Source: Sphingomonadales bacterium Ga0077557
GTDB taxonomy: Bacteria; Pseudomonadota; Alphaproteobacteria; Sphingomonadales; Sphingomonadaceae
Reading direction: 5' to 3'
DNA: 64,000 nt
Assembly (NCBI GenBank): GCA_001464615.1
Contig: LNFI01000008.1
Coordinates: 124,001 to 188,000, forward strand
The position numbers and the translations under genes are program-made. The notes beneath the pieces were generated by a model. It had not been told where the DNA came from, made no database searches, and saw nothing but the letters and a program-made list of their open reading frames with translations. Each line of letters starts with the position of its first letter. Position 1 is the stretch's first letter. Below are positions 9,767 through 17,642 of this stretch, one piece after another.

Positions 9767-11170
9767 TTAGTAGCGGTAATGGTCCGGCTTGAACGGCCCT
9801 TCGACCGGCACACCGATATAGTCAGCCTGCTTCTTGGTGAGCTGAGTCATCTTGACGCCCAGCTTTTCAAGGTGAAGCGCTGCGACCTTCTCGTCGAGGT
9901 GCTTCGGCAGGACATAAACGTCGTTGTTATACTGGCCCGGATTGGTGAACAGCTCGATCTGCGCCAGCGTCTGGTTGGTGAAGCTTGCCGACATCACGAA
10001 CGAGGGGTGGCCCGTCGCGTTCCCAAGATTCACCAGGCGGCCCTTCGACAGGATGATGATCTGCTTGCCATCTGGGAATTCGACAAGATCGACCTGCGGC
10101 TTCACTTCGGTCCACTTGTAGTTGGACAGCGCCGCAATCTGGATTTCGCTGTCGAAATGGCCGATGTTGCAGACGATCGCCATGTTCTTCATCGCCGCCA
10201 TATGATCGGCGGTGATGACATCGGCATTGCCCGTGGCGGTGACGAAAATGTCGGAACGCGTGACGGCTTCTTCCATCGTCACGACCTCAAAGCCCTCCAT
10301 CGCCGCCTGCAGCGCGCAGATCGGATCGATTTCGGTGACGAGCACGCGCGCACCGCCATTGCGGAGCGACTGGGCCGAGCCCTTGCCGACATCGCCAAAG
10401 CCAGCGACGGTCGCGACCTTGCCAGCGAGCATCACGTCGGTGCCGCGGCGGATCGCGTCGACCAGCGATTCCTTGCAGCCGTAAAGATTGTCGAACTTCG
10501 ACTTGGTGACGCTGTCGTTAACGTTGATCGCGGGGAACGGCAGCTCGCCCTTCTTGGCGATAGCATAGAGACGGTGAACGCCAGTCGTCGTTTCTTCCGA
10601 CACGCCCTTGATCGTCTCGACGCTCTTGGTGAGATAGCCGGGACGGGCCGCAACGAACGCCTTCACGGCGCGCTGCATTTCGACTTCTTCCTCATTCTCG
10701 GGCTCAGGGAACGAGTGGCCAGCTTCAAGCTTGGCGCCCCAAAGCGCGAACATCGTGGCGTCGCCGCCATCGTCGAGGATCATGTTGGCGGTTTCATCAC
10801 CCCAATCGAAGATCGAACCGACATAGTCCCAATAATCAGCCAGGCTTTCGCCCTTGATCGCGAACACTGGCACACCCGATGCGGCGATGGCGGCAGCAGC
10901 ATGGTCCTGCGTCGAGAAGATGTTGCACGTCGCCCAGCGCACCTTCGCGCCGAGCGCGGTCAGCGTTTCGATGAGGACGGCGGTCTGGATCGTCATGTGC
11001 AGCGATCCGGTGATGCGCGCGCCCTTCAGCGGCTGAGATGCGCCGAATTCCTCGCGCAACGCCATCAGGCCGGGCATCTCGGTTTCGGCAATGTTGATTT
11101 CCTTGCGGCCGAAATCGGCAAGGGTGATGTCCGCGACGACATAATCAGGGCGCTCGATGACGGTGGCCAC
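9767..11170 (-). CDS. ahcY: S-adenosylhomocysteine hydrolase
   Basis: A 467-residue adenosylhomocysteinase, converting S-adenosylhomocysteine to homocysteine and adenosine with bound NAD. The sequence shows the substrate-domain start ([20 protein letters not shown]), [11 protein letters not shown], the NAD-binding [30 protein letters not shown], and the C-terminal end PFKPDHYRY, whose K and Y reach the NAD of the neighbouring subunit in this family. The length is typical of the proteobacterial long form. An AGGAG lies just upstream of ATG 11170. The dyad at 11254-11273 suggests methionine-cycle regulation. Confidence 0.97.
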   Translation of the reverse strand: MATVIERPDYVVADITLADFGRKEINIAETEMPGLMALREEFGASQPLKGARITGSLHMTIQTAVLIETLTALGAKVRWATCNIFSTQDHAAAAIAASGVPVFAIKGESLADYWDYVGSIFDWGDETANMILDDGGDATMFALWGAKLEAGHSFPEPENEEEVEMQRAVKAFVAARPGYLTKSVETIKGVSEETTTGVHRLYAIAKKGELPFPAINVNDSVTKSKFDNLYGCKESLVDAIRRGTDVMLAGKVATVAGFGDVGKGSAQSLRNGGARVLVTEIDPICALQAAMEGFEVVTMEEAVTRSDIFVTATGNADVITADHMAAMKNMAIVCNIGHFDSEIQIAALSNYKWTEVKPQVDLVEFPDGKQIIILSKGRLVNLGNATGHPSFVMSASFTNQTLAQIELFTNPGQYNNDVYVLPKHLDEKVAALHLEKLGVKMTQLTKKQADYIGVPVEGPFKPDHYRY

Positions 11171-11253
11171 GTAGAAATCTCCTGGGGCTTAAACTTTGGC
11201 CGCCACTGCGGCTGCCTGCGAGCGGCCATAGCCAGTGATGGCGTCCAAATCAA

Positions 11254-11273
11254 ATATAAAGATGTCTTTATAT
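11254..11273. promoter_or_regulatory. Perfect 9+9 dyad upstream of ahcY, possible SahR-type operator
   Basis: ATATAAAGATGTCTTTATAT is a perfect inverted repeat (9-bp arms, 2-bp centre) in otherwise GC-rich DNA, 84 bases upstream of the ahcY start. From memory, ArsR-family methionine-cycle regulators (SahR) of alphaproteobacteria use sites close to CATATAAAGA-N2-TCTTTATATG; this is recollection, not a search. It could also include the ahcY -10 region. No regulator gene is in the window. Confidence 0.6.
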
Positions 11274-11310
11274 GTTTCCGCAGAATATCGTCGCGACGGG
11301 TCACTTAGGG

Positions 11311-11871
11311 CTAGGCGCGCCCCCCCTCGCTCGACAGGAAACGCGGATCAACCCCTGCCCCGGCCAGTGCGCGAGCCCAGCGATCACGGGCCGGTGTTTC
11401 AAAAATCAATGCGGGATCGCCTTCCAGCGACAGCCAGCCATGCTGGGTCATCTCGCGATCAAGCTGGCCTTCGCTCCAACCGGCATACCCAAGCGCAACC
11501 ACCCATTGCGACGGTCCCCGGCCCTCTGCAATCGCACGCAGAATATCGATCGTGCCCGATAGCGACCAGCGACCCGCAACGTCGATGGTATCCTGCCCAC
11601 CCCAATCATTGCTGTGGAGCACAAATCCCCTGCCCGGCTCAACCGGCCCGCCGAAGTTGACCGGCGCATCGGGGGCGTCGCCAACGTCAATTCCAAACTG
11701 TTCGAGGATCTCGTGTAGACCCAGATCAGCGATTTGGGCGCCGATGCCGATCCCCATCGCCCCTTGGGAATCATGGGCGCACATCGCGATAACCGCATGA
11801 TCGAAGCGCGGATCCCCTATGCCGGGCAAGGCGAGCAAAAATTGCCCGGTGAGATAGAGCGGTCGGTTCAT
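11311..11871 (-). CDS. YqgE/AlgH family protein (DUF179)
   Basis: 186 residues beginning MNRPLYLTGQFLLALPGIGDP, the diagnostic start of the YqgE family (usually 180-200 residues). Further family features are the HDSQGAMGI segment, FGGPVEPGRGFVLHS, and ALGYAGWSEGQLDREM. The biochemical role of the family is not settled. It lies upstream of ahcY on the same strand, with 140 bases and an apparent operator between them, so independent transcription is likely. The 209-base gap to the peroxiredoxin gene (11872-12080) must hold promoters for both directions; I see no clear boxes. Confidence 0.93.
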   Translation of the reverse strand: MNRPLYLTGQFLLALPGIGDPRFDHAVIAMCAHDSQGAMGIGIGAQIADLGLHEILEQFGIDVGDAPDAPVNFGGPVEPGRGFVLHSNDWGGQDTIDVAGRWSLSGTIDILRAIAEGRGPSQWVVALGYAGWSEGQLDREMTQHGWLSLEGDPALIFETPARDRWARALAGAGVDPRFLSSEGGRA

Positions 11872-12080
11872 ACACCCGGTCTATACGCTAGCCAGCGCGC
11901 GGTCCAAAGCGGCGTCTGTCCTACTTTCAAGATGTGCTGAGCGATCAGTATGTGCCTTGCCGGCTGAGTCGCATTCCCCTCGCGCGCGAAGAAATTACGC
12001 ATTTTCCTGTTAGCCGCTTCAATCGCCGGGCGCGCGCGTCTAAAGCGGGCGCATAATTTCGGCGCGAAGGATAAAGCGGC

Positions 12081-12563
12081 ATGACGATCCAGGTAGGTGA
12101 CAAGCTCCCCCAGACAACCTTCATCAAGGCGACCGCAAACGGTCCCGAGGCCGTCGATTCCGCCAGTTTTTTTGCCGGGCGCAAGGTTGCGCTGTTTTCT
12201 GTCCCCGGCGCTTTCACGCCAACTTGTTCCGCCAAGCATCTCCCAAGCTTTATCGACAAGGCTGATGCCTTTAAGGCTAAGGGTGTCGATGAAATAGCCT
12301 GCACGGCCGTCAACGATGCCTTTGTGCTTGGGGCCTGGAGCAAATCCAACGCCGCTGATGAGAAAATCACCATGCTTGCCGATGGCAATGCCGCCTTTGT
12401 TGAAGCGATCGGCCTGGCCTCCGATAGTTCACGCTTCGGCATGGGGAAGCGCGGCCAGCGCTTTTCGATGCTGGTCGATGACGGCGTGGTCACCCAGCTG
12501 AACGTCGAAGGCCCGGGCGAGTTCAAGGTCAGCTCAGCGGAGCATATGCTCGACACGATGTAA
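12081..12563 (+). CDS. Peroxiredoxin, Prx5 (PMP20/redoxin) family
   Basis: A 160-residue thiol peroxidase that reduces hydrogen peroxide and organic hydroperoxides, probably in the cytoplasm since no signal peptide is seen. The catalytic motif VPGAFTPTCS places the peroxidatic cysteine at Cys49; a second cysteine is at Cys74 (EIACTAVND). The active-site arginine region is SSRFGMGKRGQRFSM. Length and spacing match bacterial Prx5 proteins, which usually depend on glutaredoxin/glutathione. It stands alone, divergent from yqgE. Confidence 0.93.
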   Translation: MTIQVGDKLPQTTFIKATANGPEAVDSASFFAGRKVALFSVPGAFTPTCSAKHLPSFIDKADAFKAKGVDEIACTAVNDAFVLGAWSKSNAADEKITMLADGNAAFVEAIGLASDSSRFGMGKRGQRFSMLVDDGVVTQLNVEGPGEFKVSSAEHMLDTM

Positions 12564-12685
12564 CATGCCCGGAACTTTGGCGTCATATCCATGATTCCGA
12601 CCAATAGCGCCGCAGGCTGGAACCCGCATGGCCCGGCGACGTTGATCATCGACACTTCCATTTCTGTCCCTGAAGGATCCAGGCA

Positions 12686-12967
12686 ATGAGCGATGATACC
12701 ATTCAGAACGCCATAAAGACCGCCACCGATGAGCTTGCTGCCGTCCTGCCATCAGTCACGACCATCGAGACCGAAGCCAAATCGCTGCTGGCACGCGCGC
12801 AAGAAGCGATTGAGGATGTCGTCGAATCGACGGTTGAGGCAGTGAAGGAAAATCCACTCACCGCTGCAGCCATCGCTGGCGGCGTGGTGGTGGCGGCCGC
12901 CGGCGCGGCTTATGGCGTCAGCAAGCTGCTTGAGGACGATGACAAGCCCGGAACGGTGAGCAAATAG
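12686..12967 (+). CDS. Small hypothetical protein, DUF883/YqjD-like, C-terminal membrane anchor
   Basis: 93 residues: an acidic amphipathic helical region (about residues 10-58, with TIETEAKSLLARAQEAIEDV) followed by ENPLTAAAIAGGVVVAAAGA, a glycine/alanine-rich helix typical of the ElaB/YqjD/DUF883 group of small membrane-anchored proteins. It ends in an acidic/lysine tail. Function is unknown; relatives of this architecture associate with membranes or ribosomes in stationary phase, which is only suggestive. A strong hairpin follows immediately, so it is probably monocistronic. The start ATG follows an AAGGA sequence at a workable spacing. Confidence 0.75.
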   Translation: MSDDTIQNAIKTATDELAAVLPSVTTIETEAKSLLARAQEAIEDVVESTVEAVKENPLTAAAIAGGVVVAAAGAAYGVSKLLEDDDKPGTVSK

Positions 12968-12977
12968 CCAATCGGCG

Positions 12978-13001
12978 GGGGGCATCGATCGTGATGCCCC
13001 C
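12978..13001 (+). terminator. Strong hairpin after the DUF883-like gene
   Basis: GGGGGCATC (12978-12986) and GATGCCCCC (12993-13001) form a perfect 9-bp stem with a 6-base loop, starting 11 bases after the stop codon. There is no clear T-run after it, so termination is inferred from position and stem strength only. Confidence 0.5.
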
Positions 13002-13089
13002 GCTGATCGTCGTTCGATCTTAATGACTGGCACGGAAAGCAAGGCTGGGCTGTCTTGCCAGTGTCGCATCGCTCGATTAGCGCCGGTGC

Positions 13090-14544
13090 ATGAACCGTGC
13101 TGCTGAAATCATCGCCGAACTCGATCGGCTCTATACAAAATCAGTCGAGCGGTTGCGCGCGGCCCTGACGGCTTATCTGCGGGATGGGACGATCCCGCCC
13201 GCCTCGATGCGCACCGACGGGTCCTTCGCCTATCCGGAAATCCGGCTGATTTATCGTGGCGCTGATGATCGGCCGACGCCGATGCGTTCATTCGGTCGCT
13301 TGGTCACACCAGGCGAATACCGCATCAGTGTCACCAAGCCCGCGCAATTCGCCGATTATCTCATCGAACAACTCGGGTTGTTGATCGAAGATTATGACGT
13401 GTCGGTTGAAGCCGGCGCTGGTCGGCAGGAAATTCCCTTTCCTTATGTGCTGGATGCCGGCGCGGCGCTCAGCCTTGATGAAGTGTCGGCGACGGAGTTA
13501 TCGCGCCATTTCCCGGCGACCGAACTGGCCTATATTGGCGACGAAACCGCCGATGGGCTGCTCGGAACCCAACAAGGGATTCGCCCCCTCGCGCTTTTTG
13601 ACGCGTTGCGGACCGATTTCTCACTGGCGCGGCTGCGGCATTATACCGGCACGCCGCCCGAACATGTTCAGCGGTACGTGCTGTTCACCAATTATCACCG
13701 TTATGTCGATGAATTCGTGCGCTGGGCAGCCGGACAGCTTGGGCCAGATGCAGACGGCAATCCCAGTCGCTTCACCGCCTTGTCCGGTGCTGGCGGCGTC
13801 TTGTTCAAGGCGGGCGATGATATCGAAGCGGTGCTCGCCGATACCAGCGCCTGGCGTCGGCACCAGATGCCTGCCTATCACCTGATGGCGGATGATCGCA
13901 CCGGGATTACCCTGGTCAATATTGGCGTTGGCCCCTCAAACGCCAAAACCATCTGCGATCATCTTGCCGTCGTACGACCAGAGGCCTGGTTGATGATCGG
14001 CCATTGCGGCGGGCTTCGCCCCAGCCAGCGGATCGGCGATTATGTCCTCGCCCATGCCTATCTGCGTGACGATCATGTTCTTGATGATGTGTTGCCGCCC
14101 GAAATCCCGATCCCGGCCATCGCCGAGGTCCAACTGGCGATGGCGCGCGCGGCAGAGATCGTGTCGGGTCAGTCGGGCGACGAGCTTAAGCGCCGGCTGC
14201 GGACCGGCACGATCGTCACCACCGACGACCGCAACTGGGAATTGCGGTATTCGAAATCCGCGCTGCGCTTCTCGCTTTCGCGGGCGGTGGGCATCGATAT
14301 GGAATCTGCGACGATCGCCGCACAGGGCTATCGCTTCCGCGTTCCCTATGGGACGTTACTGTGCGTATCCGACAAGCCGCTGCACGGTGAGCTTAAGCTG
14401 CCCGGCCAGGCCAATCGTTTCTACGAACGGGCCATTGCCGAACATATGAAAATCGGCATCGAAGCGTGCGAACAACTCCGCCGCGAGGGGGCCAAACTGC
14501 ACAGCCGCAAACTCCGGGCGTTCAACGAACCGCCGTTTCGCTAA
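13090..14544 (+). CDS. amn: AMP nucleosidase
   Basis: 484 residues, the length of E. coli Amn. It cleaves AMP to adenine and ribose 5-phosphate. The N-terminal regulatory domain covers about residues 10-180 and the C-terminal part is a nucleoside-phosphorylase-like fold: GVGPSNAKTICDHLAVVRP, MIGHCGGLRPSQRIGDYVLA, VGIDMESATIAAQGYRFRVP and LLCVSDKPLHGELKLPGQ. The product adenine could feed the adenine deaminase encoded at 42894. No neighbour is clearly linked to it. Start ATG 13090. Confidence 0.95.
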   Translation: MNRAAEIIAELDRLYTKSVERLRAALTAYLRDGTIPPASMRTDGSFAYPEIRLIYRGADDRPTPMRSFGRLVTPGEYRISVTKPAQFADYLIEQLGLLIEDYDVSVEAGAGRQEIPFPYVLDAGAALSLDEVSATELSRHFPATELAYIGDETADGLLGTQQGIRPLALFDALRTDFSLARLRHYTGTPPEHVQRYVLFTNYHRYVDEFVRWAAGQLGPDADGNPSRFTALSGAGGVLFKAGDDIEAVLADTSAWRRHQMPAYHLMADDRTGITLVNIGVGPSNAKTICDHLAVVRPEAWLMIGHCGGLRPSQRIGDYVLAHAYLRDDHVLDDVLPPEIPIPAIAEVQLAMARAAEIVSGQSGDELKRRLRTGTIVTTDDRNWELRYSKSALRFSLSRAVGIDMESATIAAQGYRFRVPYGTLLCVSDKPLHGELKLPGQANRFYERAIAEHMKIGIEACEQLRREGAKLHSRKLRAFNEPPFR

Positions 14545-14664
14545 GGTAATTGCCGCGCTGGGGCCCCGCTTCCCGCGCGATTTGGCGTCACCGAGGCGAC
14601 ACAACGGGATTGTGGTCGGGCACGGCGTGCTATAGTGATAAGACACTTATTAGGGAGCAAGACC

Positions 14665-16506
14665 TTGCCAAGATTCTCAACGCCCAACCTGTTTATCGCT
14701 GCTTTGATGATGACGGCAGCCCCCACCGCAGTGATGGCGCAACTGCCACCACCGCCTGCCGCCGCGGGCGACAGCGCAGAGGACGCCAAGCTCAAGAAGC
14801 TCTTTTATGACAGCGATGAAGCCCAGCTGAAACGCAACCCAATCTCAGGCATTTTCCGCGGCGACCTGCGCTATGCCGACCATCTTGGCGACTATCTGAC
14901 CGAAGAATTTACGGCGGCCTCGATTAAAGCGAATGCGGCCGATCTCGCAGGGCTGGCAGCGATCGATCGATCGAAGCTAACCCTGGTCGATCAACTCGCC
15001 TATGACGTGTTCAAGAACCGCAGCGAGATCGAAAAGCGCGGCTACGCACCCGAACTGCGCAAAATTGATGAAGCGTTGCCGATTGACCATTTTTTCGGCT
15101 TCCAGACCTTCTATCCCGAATTTTCCTCGGGCACGGGCGCGGCGCCCTTCAAGACGCTGGTCGACTATGAAAACAACCTGAAGCGCAATGCCGAATATGC
15201 TGTGCTGATGGACCGGGCGATCGCCCATTTCCGCACCGGCATGAAGGACGGGATCGTCCATCCGACGCTGGTGGTGCGCAACATGATCGGCCAGTTTGAC
15301 AATTTGCTGAAGGAAGCAGTCGAGGAATCAACCTTTTACGGCCCAGTAAAAAAGTTTCCCGAGGCGATCACGCCAGCGGACCAGGCCCGGCTGCGGGCGG
15401 CCTATGCCAAGCAGATTCGCGATGTGATCTATCCTGCCCATCAGCGGATGCGCGATTTCCTGGCGAACACCTATCTGCCGGTCGCGCGCGACACGGTTGG
15501 CCTGTCCGCCCTGCCCGGCGGCGCGGCGCTGTATAATTACAAAATCGAAAGCAACACCACGTTGCCGCTAAAGGCAGAGGATGTGCACCAACTCGGCCTG
15601 AGCGAGGTCAAGCGAATCCTGGCCGAAATGGAAACGCAGAAGGAAAAAGCAGGTTTCAAGGGCAGCTTGCCAGAGTTCTTCACTTACCTGCGCACTGAAA
15701 AGCGATTCCAGCCGACATCAGCCGCTCAGCTACACGATCTGTATGACGCGATCGAGAAGCGGATCTACCAGCGCATTCCCGAACAATTCTCGCTGCTGCC
15801 CAAAACGGCGCTTGAAGTGCGCCCGGTCCCCGCCTTCAAGGAAAAGACCGACGCGGGTGGGTCCTATCAAGGCGGCACGCCCGACGGCAGCCGGCCTGGC
15901 GTGTTCTTCTATAACACCTATGATCTTCCCTCGCGCTACACATGGGGCGCTGAAACCTTGTTCTTGCATGAAGGCGTGCCCGGCCACCATTTCCAGATCA
16001 GCCTAGCGCAGGAAAATGCGGCGTTGCCCGCGTTCATGCGCTTTGGCGGCGACACCGCCTATGTCGAAGGCTGGGCGCTCTATGCCGAGACGCTTTGGCA
16101 GGATTTGGGCATGGAGACCGACCCGTATCAGCGGATGGGCGGTCTGGACGATGAAATGCTGCGCGCAATGCGCCTGGTTGTCGACACCGGCATCCATGCC
16201 AAGGGTTGGACCCGCGACCAGTCAATCGCCTATATGCTTGCCAATTCGCCGATGTCACGGACCGACGCGACTGCCGAAGTTGAGCGCTATATCGCTATTC
16301 CGGGGCAAGCGCTTGCGTACAAAATCGGTCAGCTGACGATCAGCCGCCTGAAAGCAAAGGCCAAGGCGGCGCTTGGCGACCGGTTCGATCCGCGCGCGTT
16401 CCATGCGCAAATCCTCGACACGGGGTCGCTACCAATGCCCGTGCTGGAAAAGAAGATCGATAGCTGGATTGCCGCCAGCAAGGCCGCCACAAAATCCGGC
16501 GCCTGA
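14665..16506 (+). CDS. DUF885 family secreted metallopeptidase-like protein
   Basis: About 613 residues. The start chosen is TTG 14665, which has AGGGAG (14652-14657) 7 nt upstream and opens a clean signal peptide ending near TAVMAQ; the frame also extends to a GTG at 14635 without such support. DUF885 proteins carry the zinc-binding signature seen here as HEGVPGHH (residues 435-442), with the later YVEGWALYAETL supplying the expected glutamate. Probably periplasmic or extracytoplasmic. Substrate unknown. It converges on fabZ with only 30 bases between stops. Confidence 0.88.
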   Translation: MPRFSTPNLFIAALMMTAAPTAVMAQLPPPPAAAGDSAEDAKLKKLFYDSDEAQLKRNPISGIFRGDLRYADHLGDYLTEEFTAASIKANAADLAGLAAIDRSKLTLVDQLAYDVFKNRSEIEKRGYAPELRKIDEALPIDHFFGFQTFYPEFSSGTGAAPFKTLVDYENNLKRNAEYAVLMDRAIAHFRTGMKDGIVHPTLVVRNMIGQFDNLLKEAVEESTFYGPVKKFPEAITPADQARLRAAYAKQIRDVIYPAHQRMRDFLANTYLPVARDTVGLSALPGGAALYNYKIESNTTLPLKAEDVHQLGLSEVKRILAEMETQKEKAGFKGSLPEFFTYLRTEKRFQPTSAAQLHDLYDAIEKRIYQRIPEQFSLLPKTALEVRPVPAFKEKTDAGGSYQGGTPDGSRPGVFFYNTYDLPSRYTWGAETLFLHEGVPGHHFQISLAQENAALPAFMRFGGDTAYVEGWALYAETLWQDLGMETDPYQRMGGLDDEMLRAMRLVVDTGIHAKGWTRDQSIAYMLANSPMSRTDATAEVERYIAIPGQALAYKIGQLTISRLKAKAKAALGDRFDPRAFHAQILDTGSLPMPVLEKKIDSWIAASKAATKSGA

Positions 16507-16536
16507 CGCGCCGGACCGAGGACACCGCCCGGGGCT

Positions 16537-17013
16537 TTACGCCTTGGGTGGGTCCGCAATCATCGCGGTGAAGTTGGCTTCAGCCACCACAACGCCATCG
16601 ACTGTCGCCTTGCCGGCGAATTTGCAGACGCTCGAGCGCTTCTGCACGAAATCGACGTGCAGCTTGAGCAGTACGCCCGGCTCAACCGGCTTGCGGAACT
16701 TGGCACCTTCGATCGCCATGAAATAGACGAGCTTGCCCGATCCAGCGAGCCCCAGGCTCTCGACCGCGAGCACCCCGGCCGCCTGAGCCAATGCTTCGAC
16801 AATCAACACACCGGGCATGATCGGGCGACCAGGGAAATGCCCCTGAAAAAAGCCCTCATTCATCGTCACCGCTTTGATCGCTATAATCGACTGGTCGAGG
16901 ACAAGCGCCTCGATCCGATCGACCAGCAGCATCGGATAGCGGTGCGGCAGCGCCGCCATCACGCGCCCGATATCGAGCGCATAGGGCGTCGCTGCCGTCG
17001 CTTCGTCGCTCAC
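16537..17013 (-). CDS. fabZ: 3-hydroxyacyl-ACP dehydratase FabZ
   Basis: 158 residues; dehydrates beta-hydroxyacyl-ACP in fatty-acid elongation. The hotdog active site reads [20 protein letters not shown] with catalytic His59 and Glu73. The start is GTG, overlapping the skp stop as GTGA, so the two are translationally coupled. In most Gram-negative bacteria lpxD lies between skp and fabZ and lpxA follows fabZ; neither is present here, and the operon simply ends. Confidence 0.96.
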   Translation of the reverse strand: MSDEATAATPYALDIGRVMAALPHRYPMLLVDRIEALVLDQSIIAIKAVTMNEGFFQGHFPGRPIMPGVLIVEALAQAAGVLAVESLGLAGSGKLVYFMAIEGAKFRKPVEPGVLLKLHVDFVQKRSSVCKFAGKATVDGVVVAEANFTAMIADPPKA

Positions 17014-17642
17014 CGGGTTTGCGGCTGCTGCTTGGCAGGCTGCGCGGGAGCGGTGCCCTGTGCCGGTGCTGCGCCCTGATTTTGCTGCGGCGGCGTGATC
17101 GACACCGTGGTCAGGGTCGTGTTGAGCTGCTGCAGCGCGGTCGCGGTAATGTCGTTGGCCGGATCAAAAGCGAGCACTGATGCGCGCGGCACAACCACAT
17201 CGCCCTTGCGATCCTTGCGGATCTTTTCGGTCACAGGCACCAGCTTTTCCAGAATCTGATACTTTACATATTGATCAGCATTTTGAATTTCCTGGCGAAG
17301 CTCATCAAAGGCAGCCTTTGATTCGTTCAACGACTGGCGTGCCTGATCAACCGCTGCCTGGTTGGCGGGGGGCAATGTGCCATCGGGCTTGATCACCTTT
17401 TTGGCGGCTTCAACCTGGGTGTTCCAGCCAGTTACGGCCGTCTGCAGCTTGGCCTGTGCCGCCTTCAACTGCGAACCATATTTTGCTTCGAGCTGGTCAC
17501 CGCCGCTCTTGCCGCCCAGGCTATCCTTATAAACCTGATCGACATCAACCGTCAGCGTCTGTGCGACAGCGGCAACGGGCGCGATGACCATGCCAGCCGA
17601 AAGGACGACCGCTAGCGCTGCGCCTTGGAGAAGAATTTTCAT
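17010..17642 (-). CDS. OmpH/Skp-like periplasmic chaperone
   Basis: 210 residues with a signal peptide of about 27 residues (ending PVAAVAQ). The OmpH-type middle has two long amphipathic coiled-coil stretches ([20 protein letters not shown] and [20 protein letters not shown]), as expected for the tentacles that hold unfolded outer-membrane proteins. The C-terminus is an unusual proline/glutamine/alanine-rich tail (from about residue 183, [13 protein letters not shown] onward). The gene starts at ATG 17642, exactly where bamA stops, and overlaps fabZ. This context supports a Skp role in delivering clients to BamA. Confidence 0.88.
   Translation of the reverse strand: MKILLQGAALAVVLSAGMVIAPVAAVAQTLTVDVDQVYKDSLGGKSGGDQLEAKYGSQLKAAQAKLQTAVTGWNTQVEAAKKVIKPDGTLPPANQAAVDQARQSLNESKAAFDELRQEIQNADQYVKYQILEKLVPVTEKIRKDRKGDVVVPRASVLAFDPANDITATALQQLNTTLTTVSITPPQQNQGAAPAQGTAPAQPAKQQPQTR

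Noticed and set aside
9530..11308. 592-codon plus-strand open frame
   Set aside because: It is antisense to ahcY and divL, rich in Arg/His/Asp repeats typical of a GC-rich shadow frame, and has no domain.
11945..12661. 238-codon minus-strand frame over the peroxiredoxin gene
   Set aside because: Serine/proline-rich shadow of a well-supported peroxiredoxin on the plus strand.
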